A stretch of 64,000 bases of DNA from Tubulanus polymorphus. Lineage: Eukaryota; Nemertea; Palaeonemertea; Tubulaniformes; Tubulanidae. The stretch is taken from positions 17,020,001-17,084,000 of the forward strand of contig NC_134025.1 of assembly GCF_964204645.1 (NCBI RefSeq), written 5' to 3'. Of this stretch, positions 34,270 to 45,710 are shown one piece after another (position 1 is the stretch's first letter; every line of letters starts with the position of its first letter). A program made the position numbers and the translations under genes. The notes beneath the pieces were generated by a model that saw only the letters and a list, made by a program, of their open reading frames with translations, ran no database searches and had not been told where the DNA came from.

Positions 34270-35793
34270 TGAATACGTAAAAATCAGTCAACCAAATTTT
34301 CCTTTTATTGAAAGAAAATCTACTGAAAACACAGATTTTGAAATGAATGATGTGTCGATTTATCCAGACGAAATAATTACAGCAAAATCAACTGACGATC
34401 AATCAAGGTGAAGTTTTCATTTATCTTCGGATAATTTGTCAACCCTTGATGATACAAGCACTTTGGCTACACCTTTTAAAACCTCAACGCTTTATCTACC
34501 CGCGCCAATTAGTCGGCCACTGTCGATTTTCATGCCATCTGACCTCTTTCCGCCTGTAATTAAGCAATCAAATGTGAGAATTACTCAGTTTTGTAATATA
34601 ATAGAGGAGTGAAAGAAAGTATAATAGATACCGTATTTTCCGGCCAATAAGCCGACTCGGCCAATAAGCCGAGGGCAGTTTTTTAGCCTAAAATACATGG
34701 ATTTCATAAAGCTTCGCCCAATAAGCCGAGGCCCTTCAGCAGAGATTTTAATTCACTGATTTGTCAATTAGTTCGTCTTAATTGACGATTTAAGAGGCTG
34801 ACAGTAGCGCCCGCCGATGTGTGAGAGTGCAGTGTATACTATCATCGCTGAGTGACTGTGCTATATATAGACTCACTCAGCTGATTACTATACACACAGC
34901 CATACACGCAGTACGCGGCTCACTGCTGATTTGCATATATACTAATGTATGAACTGACACGTGGTATTACGATGAACTCGCGCGTAATATAGATGTATAC
35001 CATTGCCGCTGTGCGGTGATGGAACAATCAAAGTAAAAATAAAATAGTTCAAAATAGATTATAATTGGTAGTAAATAATGACCTCAAATGAATATCGACC
35101 ACTTTTCTTGATTTTGACGATCATTGAGAGCATTAGAGTGGCATAGATCAGGAAGTGATTTTTTATGTCAGATCGTATCGGCCCAATAAGCCGATCACGA
35201 TATTTTGGGTAAAAATCTGAGGCTAGAAAATCGGCTTATTGGCCGGAAAATACGGTATCTTAGGAGACCAAATGTGTTTGTCGTGAAAAATCTATTACTA
35301 CTGTCTCAGAGCATAGACACTGACCGTTAAGTCATGTGGAATTGGTATTTTAAGGGCTATTCGGTTTACTCCAAAACAAGTGTCTGATAAACTTTAAAAC
35401 GCTTTATCAAGGGTAGGTCGTAGGACTCTTGATGCCAATGAATTATCATCCCATAATAACAATGAATCCAATTCTGCATGTACGTTAGCACGACTGATTA
35501 CTAATCCAAATATTTTAAACATGGAATTAGAAAAAAGCAATTACACAAAACGTCAAGTACTTACAGCATCTGAGACAGTTGCTCATAAGTTACGCCTTTG
35601 ATTGCCAATGACAAAAAAGCTTGATTTGAAACGTACACCTGCACAATGTGGTTTAAATATATTTCCACCAGCTGCAAGAATCTGCAAAGGAATTGAAGAC
35701 TGTAGTGACCAGTTCATTCAACGATTAATAGCTGAAAAGAAAGTAATCGAAATAAATAGTCGTATACATGAGTGTAAACCAGCCCCTTACTAA
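34270..35793 (+). pseudogene. intronless coding relic of unknown gene, split by a MITE
   Basis: Before the MITE, 34283-34613 reads coherently with one shift (KISQPNFPFIERKSTENTDF; later RPLSIFMPSDLFPPVIKQSN). After it, 35358-35793 reads in one frame with two stops (GRRTLDANELSS…; RLITNPNILNMELEKSNYTK; LPMTKKLDLKRTPAQCGLNI; ending INSRIHECKPAPY and a stop). There are no introns in more than 700 coding bases, unlike the neighbouring gene, so a processed copy of a host mRNA is likely. The ending may be the true C-terminus. No poly-A tail or duplication was found. I do not recognise the family. Confidence 0.5.
34628..35258. mobile_element. TIR MITE (ATACCGTATTTTCCGGCC ends)
   Basis: 28-bp terminal inverted repeats, apparently perfect, beginning ATACCGTATTTTCCGGCCAA. 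The AATAAGCCGA motif repeats inside both ends. The interior is similar to 29010-29220. It interrupts the coding relic. The target duplication is at most TA or TAT. Confidence 0.75.
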
Positions 35794-36506
35794 CTACTTA
35801 GGTTTTCACTCGCTCTTCACACTACATTAAGGGCCTAAATCTATTCTAGGCGTATCCCCCAAAAAAGCTAGGCATTAAGTAGGTAGCCAACAATGACTTT
35901 TGCTTCGCCGAGTACTCATTTGCTACCATATCTACACATATCATAGCACCACCCAGTGGAAAGGTGACCTTAACTGCAGTTAGACCACGAAATCATGTCT
36001 AACATTCCCTGGTTAATGGATTCTCACCTTAAAATTACATCAACTCTGCTGTCGTTGTCATCGATCCGAGTAGTCAAGTGAACGCGTAAGTAAAATACCA
36101 TATGAAAATCCCTACCATTTCTGTCCATATCACGTTGATTTGAGCCAGAAATCTTCAGGAAATGTAGCCAACGTAAATTTATTAACAAATAGAATTAATC
36201 CATTGACTCATTTTAGGGATCATAGCTCATTAAAGTCCTAAAACTGCCATGTTGACTGTATATTGTTCGCAGTAAATGACGCATCCGGACTAATTGAAAG
36301 TCTAAATCCGTGATTTACGGTTGAGTTTGACGCTCGAGGTCGTCTGGTAACTTTTAGGCTTTTCGGGATGTACTATTATCAATGGATGACAATGCTTTGC
36401 ATTATTCTTGTCGCTGTTTAGACCTGGTAATTACAAGGGATTAATTCATAATATATAACAACACGCAAATTTAAAACGGTGCATCGATAGGTTATATATC
36501 TCTCCA
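35794..36506. other. no gene seen
   Basis: No supported feature up to the Gypsy LTR. Confidence 0.3.
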
Positions 36507-36658
36507 TGTGATGTCCGGGTGGATACAGGCGGATTTAAGGAGGACAGATTCCTGATACTAACAATGAACAGCCATGACAATACAAAAAGCAACTTTATTA
36601 TATGCGGATGTAATAATTACACAATAGTTTGTTTGATGCAGCTGTAACAAATACCACA
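36507..36658 (-). repeat. Gypsy 3' LTR
   Basis: 152 bp, starting TGTGGTATTTG on the minus strand and ending CATCACA. It contains TTATATGCGG/AATAA-type signals. It differs from 45559-45710 at three places. Confidence 0.85.
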
Positions 36659-36670
36659 CTATCCCCTCTT
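36659..36670 (-). other. polypurine tract
   Basis: AAGAGGGGATAG on the minus strand, directly before the 3' LTR; it would prime plus-strand DNA synthesis. Confidence 0.75.
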
Positions 36671-36764
36671 AATTTTACATGCATAGTTTCCAAATACAGG
36701 CATCCAAACATTACATCACTTAAACATATAAGTATTCTAGACAACCTCTCTTTCAATTAACTGG

Positions 36765-37713
36765 TCAGGTTTCTTGATCATCATCAGTGTACCTTAAACG
36801 AGTTTGGTCCACATGTTTCCTAATGCTTCTACCACTTAACAATTTTACTTCAAGCAACCTATATCCTAACTTACTAACTACAGTACCCGGCAACCATTTT
36901 GGCTTCGAACCTGGGGCATTCTCAACAAAAACTGAGTCACCTTGAGAGATTTCTCTACACAATGTTTTCCCCTTATCGTGATTCCTCTTTTGACTCTCCT
37001 GACGTGCTTCGACTACTTCAGTTAAACATGGAGAAATCAAACTCAAGCGTGTACGCATTTCTACGATACAACAACTCAGCTGGCGATACCCCAGTTACTG
37101 AATGAGGTTGGCTCCTATATCTAAACAGAAATCCAGTTAATCGATTCTGCAAACTACCCCTAGAAAGTTTTTTCAAACCGTTTTTGATTGATTGAACCAT
37201 TCGCTCAGCTAGTCCATTAGAAGCAGGCTTGTAAGGTGCACTCTTTATGTGCTTGATTCCATTATTTATACAAAAATTTTCAAACTCGCTACTAGTAAAG
37301 TTGGAACCATTATCAGACACTAGAGACTTGGGTAAACCATGGACAGCAAAAATGCGTCTCAACTCTCCAATTGTAGCAAAAGAAGTAGTACTGTACATAA
37401 TTGTAGCTTCGACCCATTTCGAAAATGAATCAACAACAACTAAAATCATACGATTTTCAAATGGACCTAGGTAGTCTCTCTGAATACGTGACCATGGGCT
37501 TTTGGGAAAATCCCACATACTTAAAGGAGCTTCTGACAACTTTGCATGGTTCTCCTGACAAATTGAACATTTGCGGACACATTCTTCAAGATTCTCATCG
37601 ATTCCTGGCCACCAGCAAATACTACGACAGACTGCCTTCATGATACAGATGCCTGGATGGGCATCATGAACTTCTTCAATAACACGATTTCGACTAGCAG
37701 TAGGCATTACCAC
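36765..37713 (-). pseudogene. Gypsy integrase
   Basis: 37713-37018 holds the zinc-binding region (HDAHPG…CVRKCSICQ) and a DDE core: Asp in IQRDYLGPF, Asp in VSDNGSNF, Glu in NGLAERMVQ. The C-terminal part, 37058-36765 (…QGDSVFVENAPG…), is in a shifted frame. One frameshift near 37040, and a TAA at about 37808 between RNase H and this domain, separate it from an otherwise continuous Pol. Confidence 0.8.
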
Positions 37714-37809
37714 CCTACTACCCCATAGAACACAGCCACAATGAACACTGAGTTCAATGGAACGGCGTTTATAAGATTTGAAGTCTGCCTGCTGGTCCTC
37801 TGGAATGTT

Positions 37810-38937
37810 TTACCAGTCCCCTGACAGGATGAACTCTCGAACCTTTGATAGGACTGGGTCCCTGTCAGTCAGGTGTCGAATCTGCTTAGCTGTCAGTGGT
37901 GAATTAACATGATTAATACATTGCATAAGATTTACAAACTCTGGGGGTTGAGGTACCGAACCCCCTTGATTATCACTAACTGGTAACCTACTTAAGGCGT
38001 CAGCTACATTTTCAACTCCTTTACGATATTTAATACGATAATCATAACCTGACAACAGTAACCCCCATCGCTGAACACGGGGCGATGCATTAGCTGGGAT
38101 ATCTTTGGCTTCACCTAACAAAGTTACCAACGACTGGTGATCAGTCTCAATTTCAAACTGACGACCATATAGGTATTGATGCATCTTAGTGACACCATAA
38201 ACCACAGCCAAACCTTCTTTCTCACACATGCTGTAATTGCGTTCCGCTGGTTTCATTGTGAGAGAACCGAAGGCATCGGGTTTCCTAACATTATCATCAT
38301 ATACCTGAGATAAAACACAACCGATACCATAGGAAGAAGCATCACACGTCAACACAAGACTTTTTAAGGGATCATAGTGTACCAAAAGTGATTCTGAACA
38401 CAGCAGCTTTTTTGCTTTATCAAAACTTTCCTGGGCAGCCTGGCCCCATTCAAATTTTACCCCTTTTCTCAATAGACCATGCAGGGGCTCCAGCATGGTG
38501 CTAGCTTGAGGTAAGAAGTTAGCATAGTGATTTAGCATGCCAAGGAAAGCTCTTAATTCGGACACATCCCTAGGACACTGGGCATCTTGGATAGCCTTAA
38601 CATTATCAAGTGTAGGACGGATACCCTCAGAGTTGATACATTTTCCTATGTAAGTGACTTCAGGCAACATGAACTCACATTTTGGAAGCTTAACACATAA
38701 ACCTGCTTCCAGTAACTTGCTCAACACTTGACCCAGATTCCTGATGTGATCTTGGTCATCTAGTCCAGTCACTAATACATCATCCATGCGGACGATTGTG
38801 AGAGGGATACCCTTCAGGGATACCATGTTCTCAATGTGCCTCTGAAAAATTCCAGGGGCTGATTTAATACCAAAAGGCATACGATTGTAACGATAGAGTC
38901 CTTTATGAGTGTTGATAGTTGTATACTGCTTTGACGA
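37810..38937 (-). CDS. Gypsy reverse transcriptase (C-terminal part) and RNase H
   Basis: The frame continues directly from the target duplication of the nested transposon at 38938. RT motifs: MPFGIKSAPGIFQR, then VRMDDVLVTG where the usual Tyr of YxDD is Arg. RNase H: TCDASSYGIG, TDHQSL, and the closing ADALSRLP. The first part of RT lies at 41302-41886. RT copies the element RNA and RNase H degrades it. The Arg in the YxDD box would probably inactivate it. Confidence 0.8.
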   Translation of the reverse strand, partial: SSKQYTTINTHKGLYRYNRMPFGIKSAPGIFQRHIENMVSLKGIPLTIVRMDDVLVTGLDDQDHIRNLGQVLSKLLEAGLCVKLPKCEFMLPEVTYIGKCINSEGIRPTLDNVKAIQDAQCPRDVSELRAFLGMLNHYANFLPQASTMLEPLHGLLRKGVKFEWGQAAQESFDKAKKLLCSESLLVHYDPLKSLVLTCDASSYGIGCVLSQVYDDNVRKPDAFGSLTMKPAERNYSMCEKEGLAVVYGVTKMHQYLYGRQFEIETDHQSLVTLLGEAKDIPANASPRVQRWGLLLSGYDYRIKYRKGVENVADALSRLPVSDNQGGSVPQPPEFVNLMQCINHVNSPLTAKQIRHLTDRDPVLSKVREFILSGDW

Positions 38938-38946
38938 TTCCTCGAG

Positions 38947-41292
38947 CGGTTCCTGAACTTCGCTGAAAAAGCTGAATCGCTGAAACGCTGAAATAAAACC
39001 GCTGAAATTTCAGGGAATTTCTGAAAAACGCCGAAATTTCAGGGAATTCCCGAAAAACGCTGAAATCGTGCTAGGTACCAACAATACACGTTTTGAAATA
39101 TTTTCCGGGCCGGTGTCCGCTGCTGAGTCCTGAACCGTGTTTTAGGTCTACCTTCGGTTACAGAGACATGCATGGACAGTATGTGTGGAGTATACTTCTA
39201 GAGGGCCACTTGTTGGACAAATTAATTCGCTTGAAATCCGGATTTTTAATGCATACAGGCAGCATGATGAGGAGAACCCATTCACAAACCGTGCAAGCCA
39301 ACTTAAACACTATGCTCAATATTCCCTGCAAGACGCAAAATATCTTATTTGAACGTTCATGTATAAAACATGGAGCAACTTTTCTTTTGTCAACACGTTG
39401 ATGGGCGACGGACTATGGTATTCTCTAAAGGAGGTAAATTAAATTTGACAGCTAGTTATATAAATGATGCAGCTTTTGGACAAAAGGGATCTAACTAAAT
39501 TTCTTTTTAATTCACTGACACTGTGGAATGGAATGGATTGACGCCAATGGCATGCAGTAGGCCCCTACGTATGGGTCATACTGATTAGCGTCAACCAATT
39601 AATCTAAATCGGGCGAACCATTCAACAACTGAATAATTTATTTGCTGTGGCGTGATAATAATTAGTTTTTTTTTGAAGAAATGACATACCAACTGTTAGG
39701 AAAATGTTCCGATTCTTATTTTTAGACTACTACTGAATCTATAAAAGGAGGAGTCATAGACAAAGTTGATTTGCTTAGCTGGAGACACTTCTTGTCAAGT
39801 ACATCATCTCAAGTACTGGGTGTTTTGTAAGTTTAATTTCAGTATTTATTAAGTGCTGTTCCCTCGGACCGCAGTGCTTTCAAACTAGGCCCACCCCATA
39901 GGCTATATAGTCCAGGGTGTATTAGCCACTATTCTTTTATATCCTACTAAAATGCACCTTTTTCTATTTTTAGATTCAGGCTTAGAATGTGCAAATTCTT
40001 TGAGATACTGAGAAATCAGATGGCACCAGTAAACTTCAACTGCGAAATTTGCAGCAGGATAGCTGAACGATACAATTTTTAAAAATAAAATGGCTATTCG
40101 AATGCTATTTCAATAATAACTTGATTCAACCAGAGAGAAATAAGTCAATTGTGGATGTACAGTACACGCACTTTTCTTCCCTGTTTCCTGGTACCTAATT
40201 TTTAGTCTTAAGCTAAGCGATATTCTAAGGTATGCTAGTGGATTTCATTAGAATATGAAGCAATGGAACCAGAATTCTAGCCAGAGTTAAGCGAACTATT
40301 GATTCTGATATAGCCTAATGTAAGAACTGATTTCCTTTGTGTACTCTTGCAGAATATGTATTATTTCAAGCTGTTAAGTAATATAGCTAGACAAACGTCC
40401 AATTATTGGATCTTTCTTCTTGACTCGTTTAATTTTGTGAGTTAAGAGTTCCAGTCAATCCACAATGTGCAGTGCCTAGCCTTCATCTACACTAAAGCCA
40501 AGCCTGTGTATGGGAAAATATCGTTCGACTCCTATAGGCCAGACAAATCAAAGCATGCAATACATTGCAGATAATAGTCTCCGGCAAGTCGAAAGAGAAA
40601 GTAAACCAGGTTTTACCCCATACCCTACCGGGGAACAAAGACACTTAAAGACTCCTTCCTCCTGGTAGAAATTGTTGAAATATGGCACCCAATCGTAGCA
40701 ATGCTAAGTACAGTATACTATGACGGTTGAACCTTTATTAACGAATTTCAATGACACCGAAAATAGAAACAAAATAATCATTAGTTCCATGCTAGCACTT
40801 AATTTGTGTTATCAGGTTCAGCCTAACTGTACTTTCATTCAGCTACTACTTGTATGAGACTTGGCAATGATAAGTTGCAAGAAATCACCAAACATAAGAA
40901 AAAATATTGTGAATTAATATTACTGTAATTAAGAATTTATTCAAATGAAGTGATAACTTCATTGTTAGATCGTACCGGTATATGCACATAAAACTATGGC
41001 AAAAAACACATCTAACAATCCACGCAATCCGCAATCGATCAAGTCGATCATGACGACGACCTTAAGGCATATCTCTATAACCGAAGGAAGAGCATAAAAC
41101 ACGGTTCAGGACTCGTCAGCGGACACCGGCCCAGAATGATTTTCAAAACGTGTATTGTCGGTACCTAGCACGATTTCAGCGTTTTTCGGGAATTCCCTGA
41201 AATTTCGGCGTTTTTCGGAAATTCCCTGAAATTTCAGCGTTTTTATTTCAGCTTTTCAGTGTTTCACCTTTTTCAGCGAAGTTCAGGAACCG
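38947..41292. mobile_element. long-TIR transposon M1 (MULE-like, non-autonomous)
   Basis: Terminal inverted repeats of ~195 bp starting CGGTTCCTGAACTTCGCTGA and built from repeated GCTGAAATTTCAGGGAATTC motifs. An exact 9-bp target duplication TTCCTCGAG lies at 38938-38946 and 41293-41301, and the Gypsy RT frame reads straight across it. A 9-bp duplication with long TIRs fits Mutator-like elements. No transposase was found. The interior is shared, inverted, with M2. Confidence 0.75.
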
Positions 41293-41301
41293 TTCCTCGA
41301 G

Positions 41302-41886
41302 TTCCATCTGCAGATAGGCTTGGGATAAGTTGAGTTTTGTGAACTTTTTCCCACCAGCAAGTCCTGCAAACAAATCTTCCACTTTAGGTATCGGATACGA
41401 ATCTAATTTAGTTACTTTATTCACAGTCAGTTTATAGTCGCCACAAATCCTCACCGAATCTCCATCTTTCTTTAACATAGGCACTATCGGACAGGCCCAT
41501 TCACTGGTTTCGATTGGTGTTAGGATTCCGTCTCTAACTTCACGGTCGAGTTGATTCTCAATTTTCTCCATCATATACGGCACCGAACGAGCTTTGATAA
41601 ATATTGGTGTGGCATTCGGATCCACTTTCAAATTTATCTTAGCCTTGTTGAAAGTTCCAAGTTCCTCTTTGAAAACCTGGTCATACTTTTTCAACAATTC
41701 TTCTACGGAAGTACAAAGCGGAGTCACGGAGTTAACCTTCGCACGGTCGTTTTCGACCTGAATGTCCAGTGCACATAGCCATGGACGCCCTAATAATGTA
41801 GGGCCGCCTCTCGAGACAATCCAAAGAGCCAACGGTTTAACTCTTTCCGCGATACTGAACTTCCACTTCGACGTATCCCACAACAA
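41302..41886 (-). CDS. Gypsy Pol: protease end and reverse transcriptase N-terminal part
   Basis: Contains LLGRPWL (end of PR), the PR-RT linker, then SEWACPIVPMLKKDGDSVRI and CGDYK, DSYPIP, and the motif A region KLNLSQAYLQ, where the usual catalytic Asp is Asn. It ends at the duplicated 9-mer and continues at 38937. Confidence 0.75.
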
Positions 41887-42277
41887 CGATGATGTCGTTC
41901 GTATAGGGCCGCAAGTCTAACTCTGACTTTTTAATAACAGGTCGATTTACCTCGCTCCACAACGAATCAAATGTCTTTTGACACATAGAACGACTAGCCC
42001 CAGTATCGAGCTCCATCTCTACCGAACGATTATTTATAACTAGCGGGATCACTATCGGAGGATCGTGAACATCGGAAATCGCTGTGATGCGCCCCATTAA
42101 TTCATATTCGTTCTCGAGGGCTGAAAATTCTACCCGGTATGCTTGCCCTTGTCTCTCAGACTGGCGATTTCTACGCTGGTTTTCACGACCTTTATTGCAG
42201 TTTTTAGCATTACAAGCCTTCTCAATATGACCAATCTTCTGGCAGAAATTACATTTGAAACGACACACATGAGCCTT
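41837..42277 (-). CDS. Gypsy zinc knuckle and protease
   Basis: A CCHC knuckle CNFCQKIGHIEKAC binds RNA. The aspartic protease active site is LDTGAS. A one-base frame change at 41840-41886 leads into the RT part. The frame is cut at 42277 by the LINE end insertion. Confidence 0.75.
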   Translation of the reverse strand, partial: KAHVCRFKCNFCQKIGHIEKACNAKNCNKGRENQRRNRQSERQGQAYRVEFSALENEYELMGRITAISDVHDPPIVIPLVINNRSVEMELDTGASRSMCQKTFDSLWSEVNRPVIKKSELDLRPYTNDIIVVVGYVEVEVQYRGKS

Positions 42278-42607
42278 CATCATCATCATCATCTGTCGGC
42301 TGCAGCGCAGGCGACCACAAGTCGCCGCCAACTGACTCGATCTTGGGCCATGCTTACTATCTCTCTCTCATCGGCGCCTCCGAGGAGACCCTGGATGTAG
42401 CCCAGGAAGCTGAGACGAGGACGCCCTACTCGGCGTTTCCCATGGGATGGTACATATAGGCAGTAGCGTCGTGCTGGTTCTTCTTCTGGCATGCGGAGGA
42501 GGTGACCTATGAACATAAGCTGCCGTTTGATGACATGCTCCATCAGAGGTCTCGTTCCAGTGTCTCTATAGATTGTTGCGTTTGAGACATGGTCGCTCTT
42601 GGACATG
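42278..42607 (-). mobile_element. 5'-truncated LINE 3' end in Gypsy Gag
   Basis: Minus-strand coding for a typical LINE RT C-terminus (RQLMFIGHLLRMPEEEP … GKRRVGRPRLS … AQDRVSWRRLV), then a tail of ATG repeats at 42293-42278. GAGCCTT flanks it at 42271-42277 and 42608-42614 as target duplication. Insertion is later than the Gypsy element. Confidence 0.8.
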
Positions 42608-42614
42608 GAGCCTT

Positions 42615-42997
42615 ATGAGGCCCTAATCAACGATAACACTGAATTCGACCCGCTGATTCTTTAGGAAGCTGATTATGACTATGAGGCTTAATTTGCGGTT
42701 TCGGGTCCTTCGGTTTAACATGGCTTGGTCTAGCGTTTCGAAACCCGATTGACTACAGGGTTTGACCCAGATATCTCTTTCATGTTCTCCTCTGCAGTTT
42801 TTAAGGACCTAGCTATCTCCACTGCTTTAGCGAATGTAAGCGCATCTGATTCCGACAACAGGCGACGCTGAATGCGTTCGTCATTCACCCCGATTACAAA
42901 ACGATCACGTAACATCATCGGCAGTTCAGGCCCATATTTGCATTTGTCAGCCAGCCCTTTCAAGTCTGCTACAAATTGCGAAACAGTGCCAGATTTC
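42615..42997 (-). CDS. Gypsy Gag, C-terminal capsid part
   Basis: The frame 43044-42730 enters from M2 and in the Gypsy part encodes GTVSQFVADLKGLADKC and RDRFVIGVNDERIQRRLL, the conserved Gag region of Ty3/Gypsy. It is interrupted by M2 at 42998 and continues upstream at 45230. One stop lies near 42730. Confidence 0.7.
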
Positions 42998-45229
42998 CGG
43001 TTCCTGAAATTCGCTGAAATACTGAAACGCTGAAAATAAAACACTGAAATTTCAGGGAATTCCCGAAAAACGCTGAAATTGTGCTAGGAACCGACGATAC
43101 ACGTTTTGAAAATTTTTCCTGGCCCGTCTGCTGCTGGGTCCTAAACCGTGCTTTAGTCTTTACCGAATTTTTTCGGGTTATAGAGATACGCCCACAAGGC
43201 CGTTGTCTTCGGCTCCCTTCAACATCTTATTTTCAACTGGCATCAGACCACAATTAATAGGTTAGTAGCTTGAAGATGCGTATAGCCGGACCATAGAAGC
43301 TAGAGTGAAGAAGAGGTCCCCCATAAATATTGCTATAATTTCGGCAAATGAGATAGAGGTCTGAGCTCAACTTTTTTTTCGATTGATGGAGGACCTCATT
43401 TCCTTGACATGAGTCGGAATCTTCAGTTAAATCAGGAGGAACAATAATTGTTCAGGACACACTGTATAACATGATACTTGCTAGCCAAAAATTAGTTCAT
43501 CAAAACTGCATCAGTTCCAAAAACTACCATCATGCTTCCCAAAAATAGAAAATAGATAAATAATATTTTACTTTCATTTGTCTGTGCATCATGATATAAA
43601 TTGTTGTTATTGTTTAATGTACATGTATGTACCCGTATGAGCTAACAATGAAGTTTTCACTTCATTTGAATAAATTCTTAACTACAGTAATTCTAATTCT
43701 CAATTTTTTTTATTATTGTTTGGTTATTCCTTGCAACTTCTCGTTTCCACGTTTCATACAAGAAGTAGTTGAATGAAAGTACAGTTAGGCTGAACCTGAC
43801 AACCCATAATAAGTGCTAGCATCGAGATTTGATTATTTCGATTTTATTTTCGGTGTCATTGAAATTCGTAAATAAAGGTTCAATTGTCATTGTACTTAGC
43901 ATAGCTTAGATTGGGTTTCATATTTCTACATTTTCTACAAGGAGGCCTTAAAGGGTCGTCCCCGGGTAGAGGTCAAAACTTGGTTTACATTCTCAAGTTG
44001 CTGGAGACTACCATCTGCATTCATACCTCGATTGGTCTGGCCTATGAGAGTCGAACAACATTTTCCCATACACAGGCTTTAGTGTAGATGAAGGCTAGGC
44101 ACTGCACATTGTGGATTAACTGGAACTCTAAACTCTCAAAATGAAACGAGTCAACAAGAAAGATCCAATAATTGAACGTTTATCTAACTATATTAATTAA
44201 AAGCTTAAGAGATTTACATTATACATTATACACAAAAGAAATCAGTTCTACATTTTATCCGAATCAAGCGTTAAAGCCACAGATTCGCTTAGCATGGGCT
44301 TGAATTCTGGTCCCATTGCTTCGTATTCTATTGAAATCCCCTTTGTTACCTCGGAATATCGCTTAGCTTTTAAAGACTACAAATTAGGTCCCAGGAAAAC
44401 CAAGTAAAGCGGGGTACTACTGTACATCAGCTGTTGACTTATTTTTCTCTGGTTGAATCAAGTTATTACTGAATGAAATATAATCACTGCTGCTACAAGA
44501 AGTCTTTTCTCGGTATCTGTATGTCCATTAGCAAATCAACTTGGTCCATGATTCCTCCTTTTATAGATAGTCGAAAAATAAGAATTGTTACATTTTTCTA
44601 ACAGATGCTATGTCATTTCTTTAAAAAACCTGATGATTTTCTCACCACAGCAAATAAATTATTCGCAATTGTTAAATCCATTCCATGTGCACAATGAATT
44701 AAAAAGAAATCAAGTAAAATCTCTTTTGTCCAAAAGCCGCATCATCATTATAACTAGCTATCAAATTTAACTTACCTCAAGTCTCCAACAGAGAATACCA
44801 CAGTTGCCTATAGTCATGCCTGACGTGTTGACAAAAGAAAAGTGGTTCTCATAATCATATTTTATATACATTGAAATGTTCAAATAAGATTTTTTCGTCT
44901 TGTAGAAGTAAACCACATTCTTGGAATATTCAGCATAGTGTTAAAAGTTGGCTTGTGCGGTTGTGATAGGGTTTTGATACTCCATACATACTGTTTATGC
45001 ATGTCTCTATAACCAAAAATTAGGTAGAGACTAAAGCAAAGGTTCAGGATTCGGCAGCGGTCCCGGCCCGGAAAAAAAATGGAAACGTGTATTGTCGGTT
45101 CCTAGCACAATTTCAGCGTTTTTCGTGAATTCCCTGAAATTTCAGCTTTTTTCGGAAATTCCCTGAAATTTCAGCGTTTTCTTTTCAGCGTTTCAGTGTT
45201 TCAGCTTTTTCAGCGAAGTTCAGGAACCG
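42998..45229. mobile_element. long-TIR transposon M2, inverted relative of M1
   Basis: Same ends as M1 (CGGTTCCTGAA…TTCAGGAACCG). The 9-bp flanks CCAGATTTC and CTGGATTTC match at seven positions. The interior matches M1 in reverse orientation (for example the stretch TTCAGCCTAACTGTACTTTC of M1). It includes pogo-like TACCTCGGAATATCGCTTAG at 44347. No transposase. Confidence 0.7.
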
Positions 45230-45531
45230 CTGGATTTCTCCCTGACTAGCGAGTTAAATTTAAACCTGGCCAGGATAGCACTCATTTGCGGCTTTTTATG
45301 GTCTTTCACCAATTTAACTAGATCTGCATAGGTCTTATCACTGGGTTTGGTTGGTGCAATTAAGCTACTGATGCGTGAATATGTCGCCGATCCACAAACA
45401 GTGAGCCGAACAGCTCGCTTCCGGTCCTCCTCTTCCAAGGCATTGGCTACAAAATACTGTTCTAGCCGGTCGGTGAAATTCTCCCAGTCATCTGACTCAA
45501 CATATTTGGAACATGAACCAATAAGACTCAT
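45230..45531 (-). CDS. Gypsy Gag, N-terminal part
   Basis: Starts MSLIGSCSKYVESDDWENFT at 45531, 15 bp from the primer-binding site. Capsid-like LEQYFVANALEEEDRKRAVR follows. It joins the piece at 42997 across M2. Confidence 0.75.
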
Positions 45532-45545
45532 CTTTAAAACGTTTT

Positions 45546-45556
45546 CCTCGTCGCCA
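45546..45556 (-). other. Gypsy primer-binding site
   Basis: TGGCGACGAGG, two bases inside the 5' LTR on the minus strand. It complements the 3' end of animal tRNA-Ser(GCU) as I remember it (…CCTCGTCG plus CCA). Confidence 0.65.
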
Positions 45557-45558
45557 AG

Positions 45559-45710
45559 TGTGATGTCCGTGTGGATACAGGCGGATTTAAGGAGGACAGA
45601 TTCCTGATACTAACAATGAACAGCCATGACAATACAAAAAGCAACTTTATTATATGCGGATGTAATAATTACACAATACTTTGTTTGATGCAGCTGTGAC
45701 AAATACCACA
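45559..45710 (-). repeat. Gypsy 5' LTR
   Basis: 152 bp, the partner of 36507-36658. It would hold the promoter of the element. Confidence 0.85.

Larger units (their letters stand above)
36507..45710 (-). mobile_element. Ty3/Gypsy retrotransposon, nearly complete, with three nested insertions
   Basis: Minus-strand element with the standard order 5' LTR, primer-binding site, Gag, PR, RT, RNase H, IN, polypurine tract, 3' LTR. The LTRs (36507-36658, 45559-45710; 152 bp, TGTG…CACA) differ at three positions. Flanks are CTCCA and CTCCG, a 5-bp target duplication with one change. Two long-TIR transposons (38947-41292, 42998-45229) and a LINE end (42278-42607) interrupt it. Net of these it is about 4.3 kb. 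Few stops and frameshifts mean recent insertion. Confidence 0.85.

Noticed and set aside
39093-39401. 102-codon + frame in M1
   Set aside because: Starts in the terminal inverted repeat, has no transposase motif, and is not maintained in M2.
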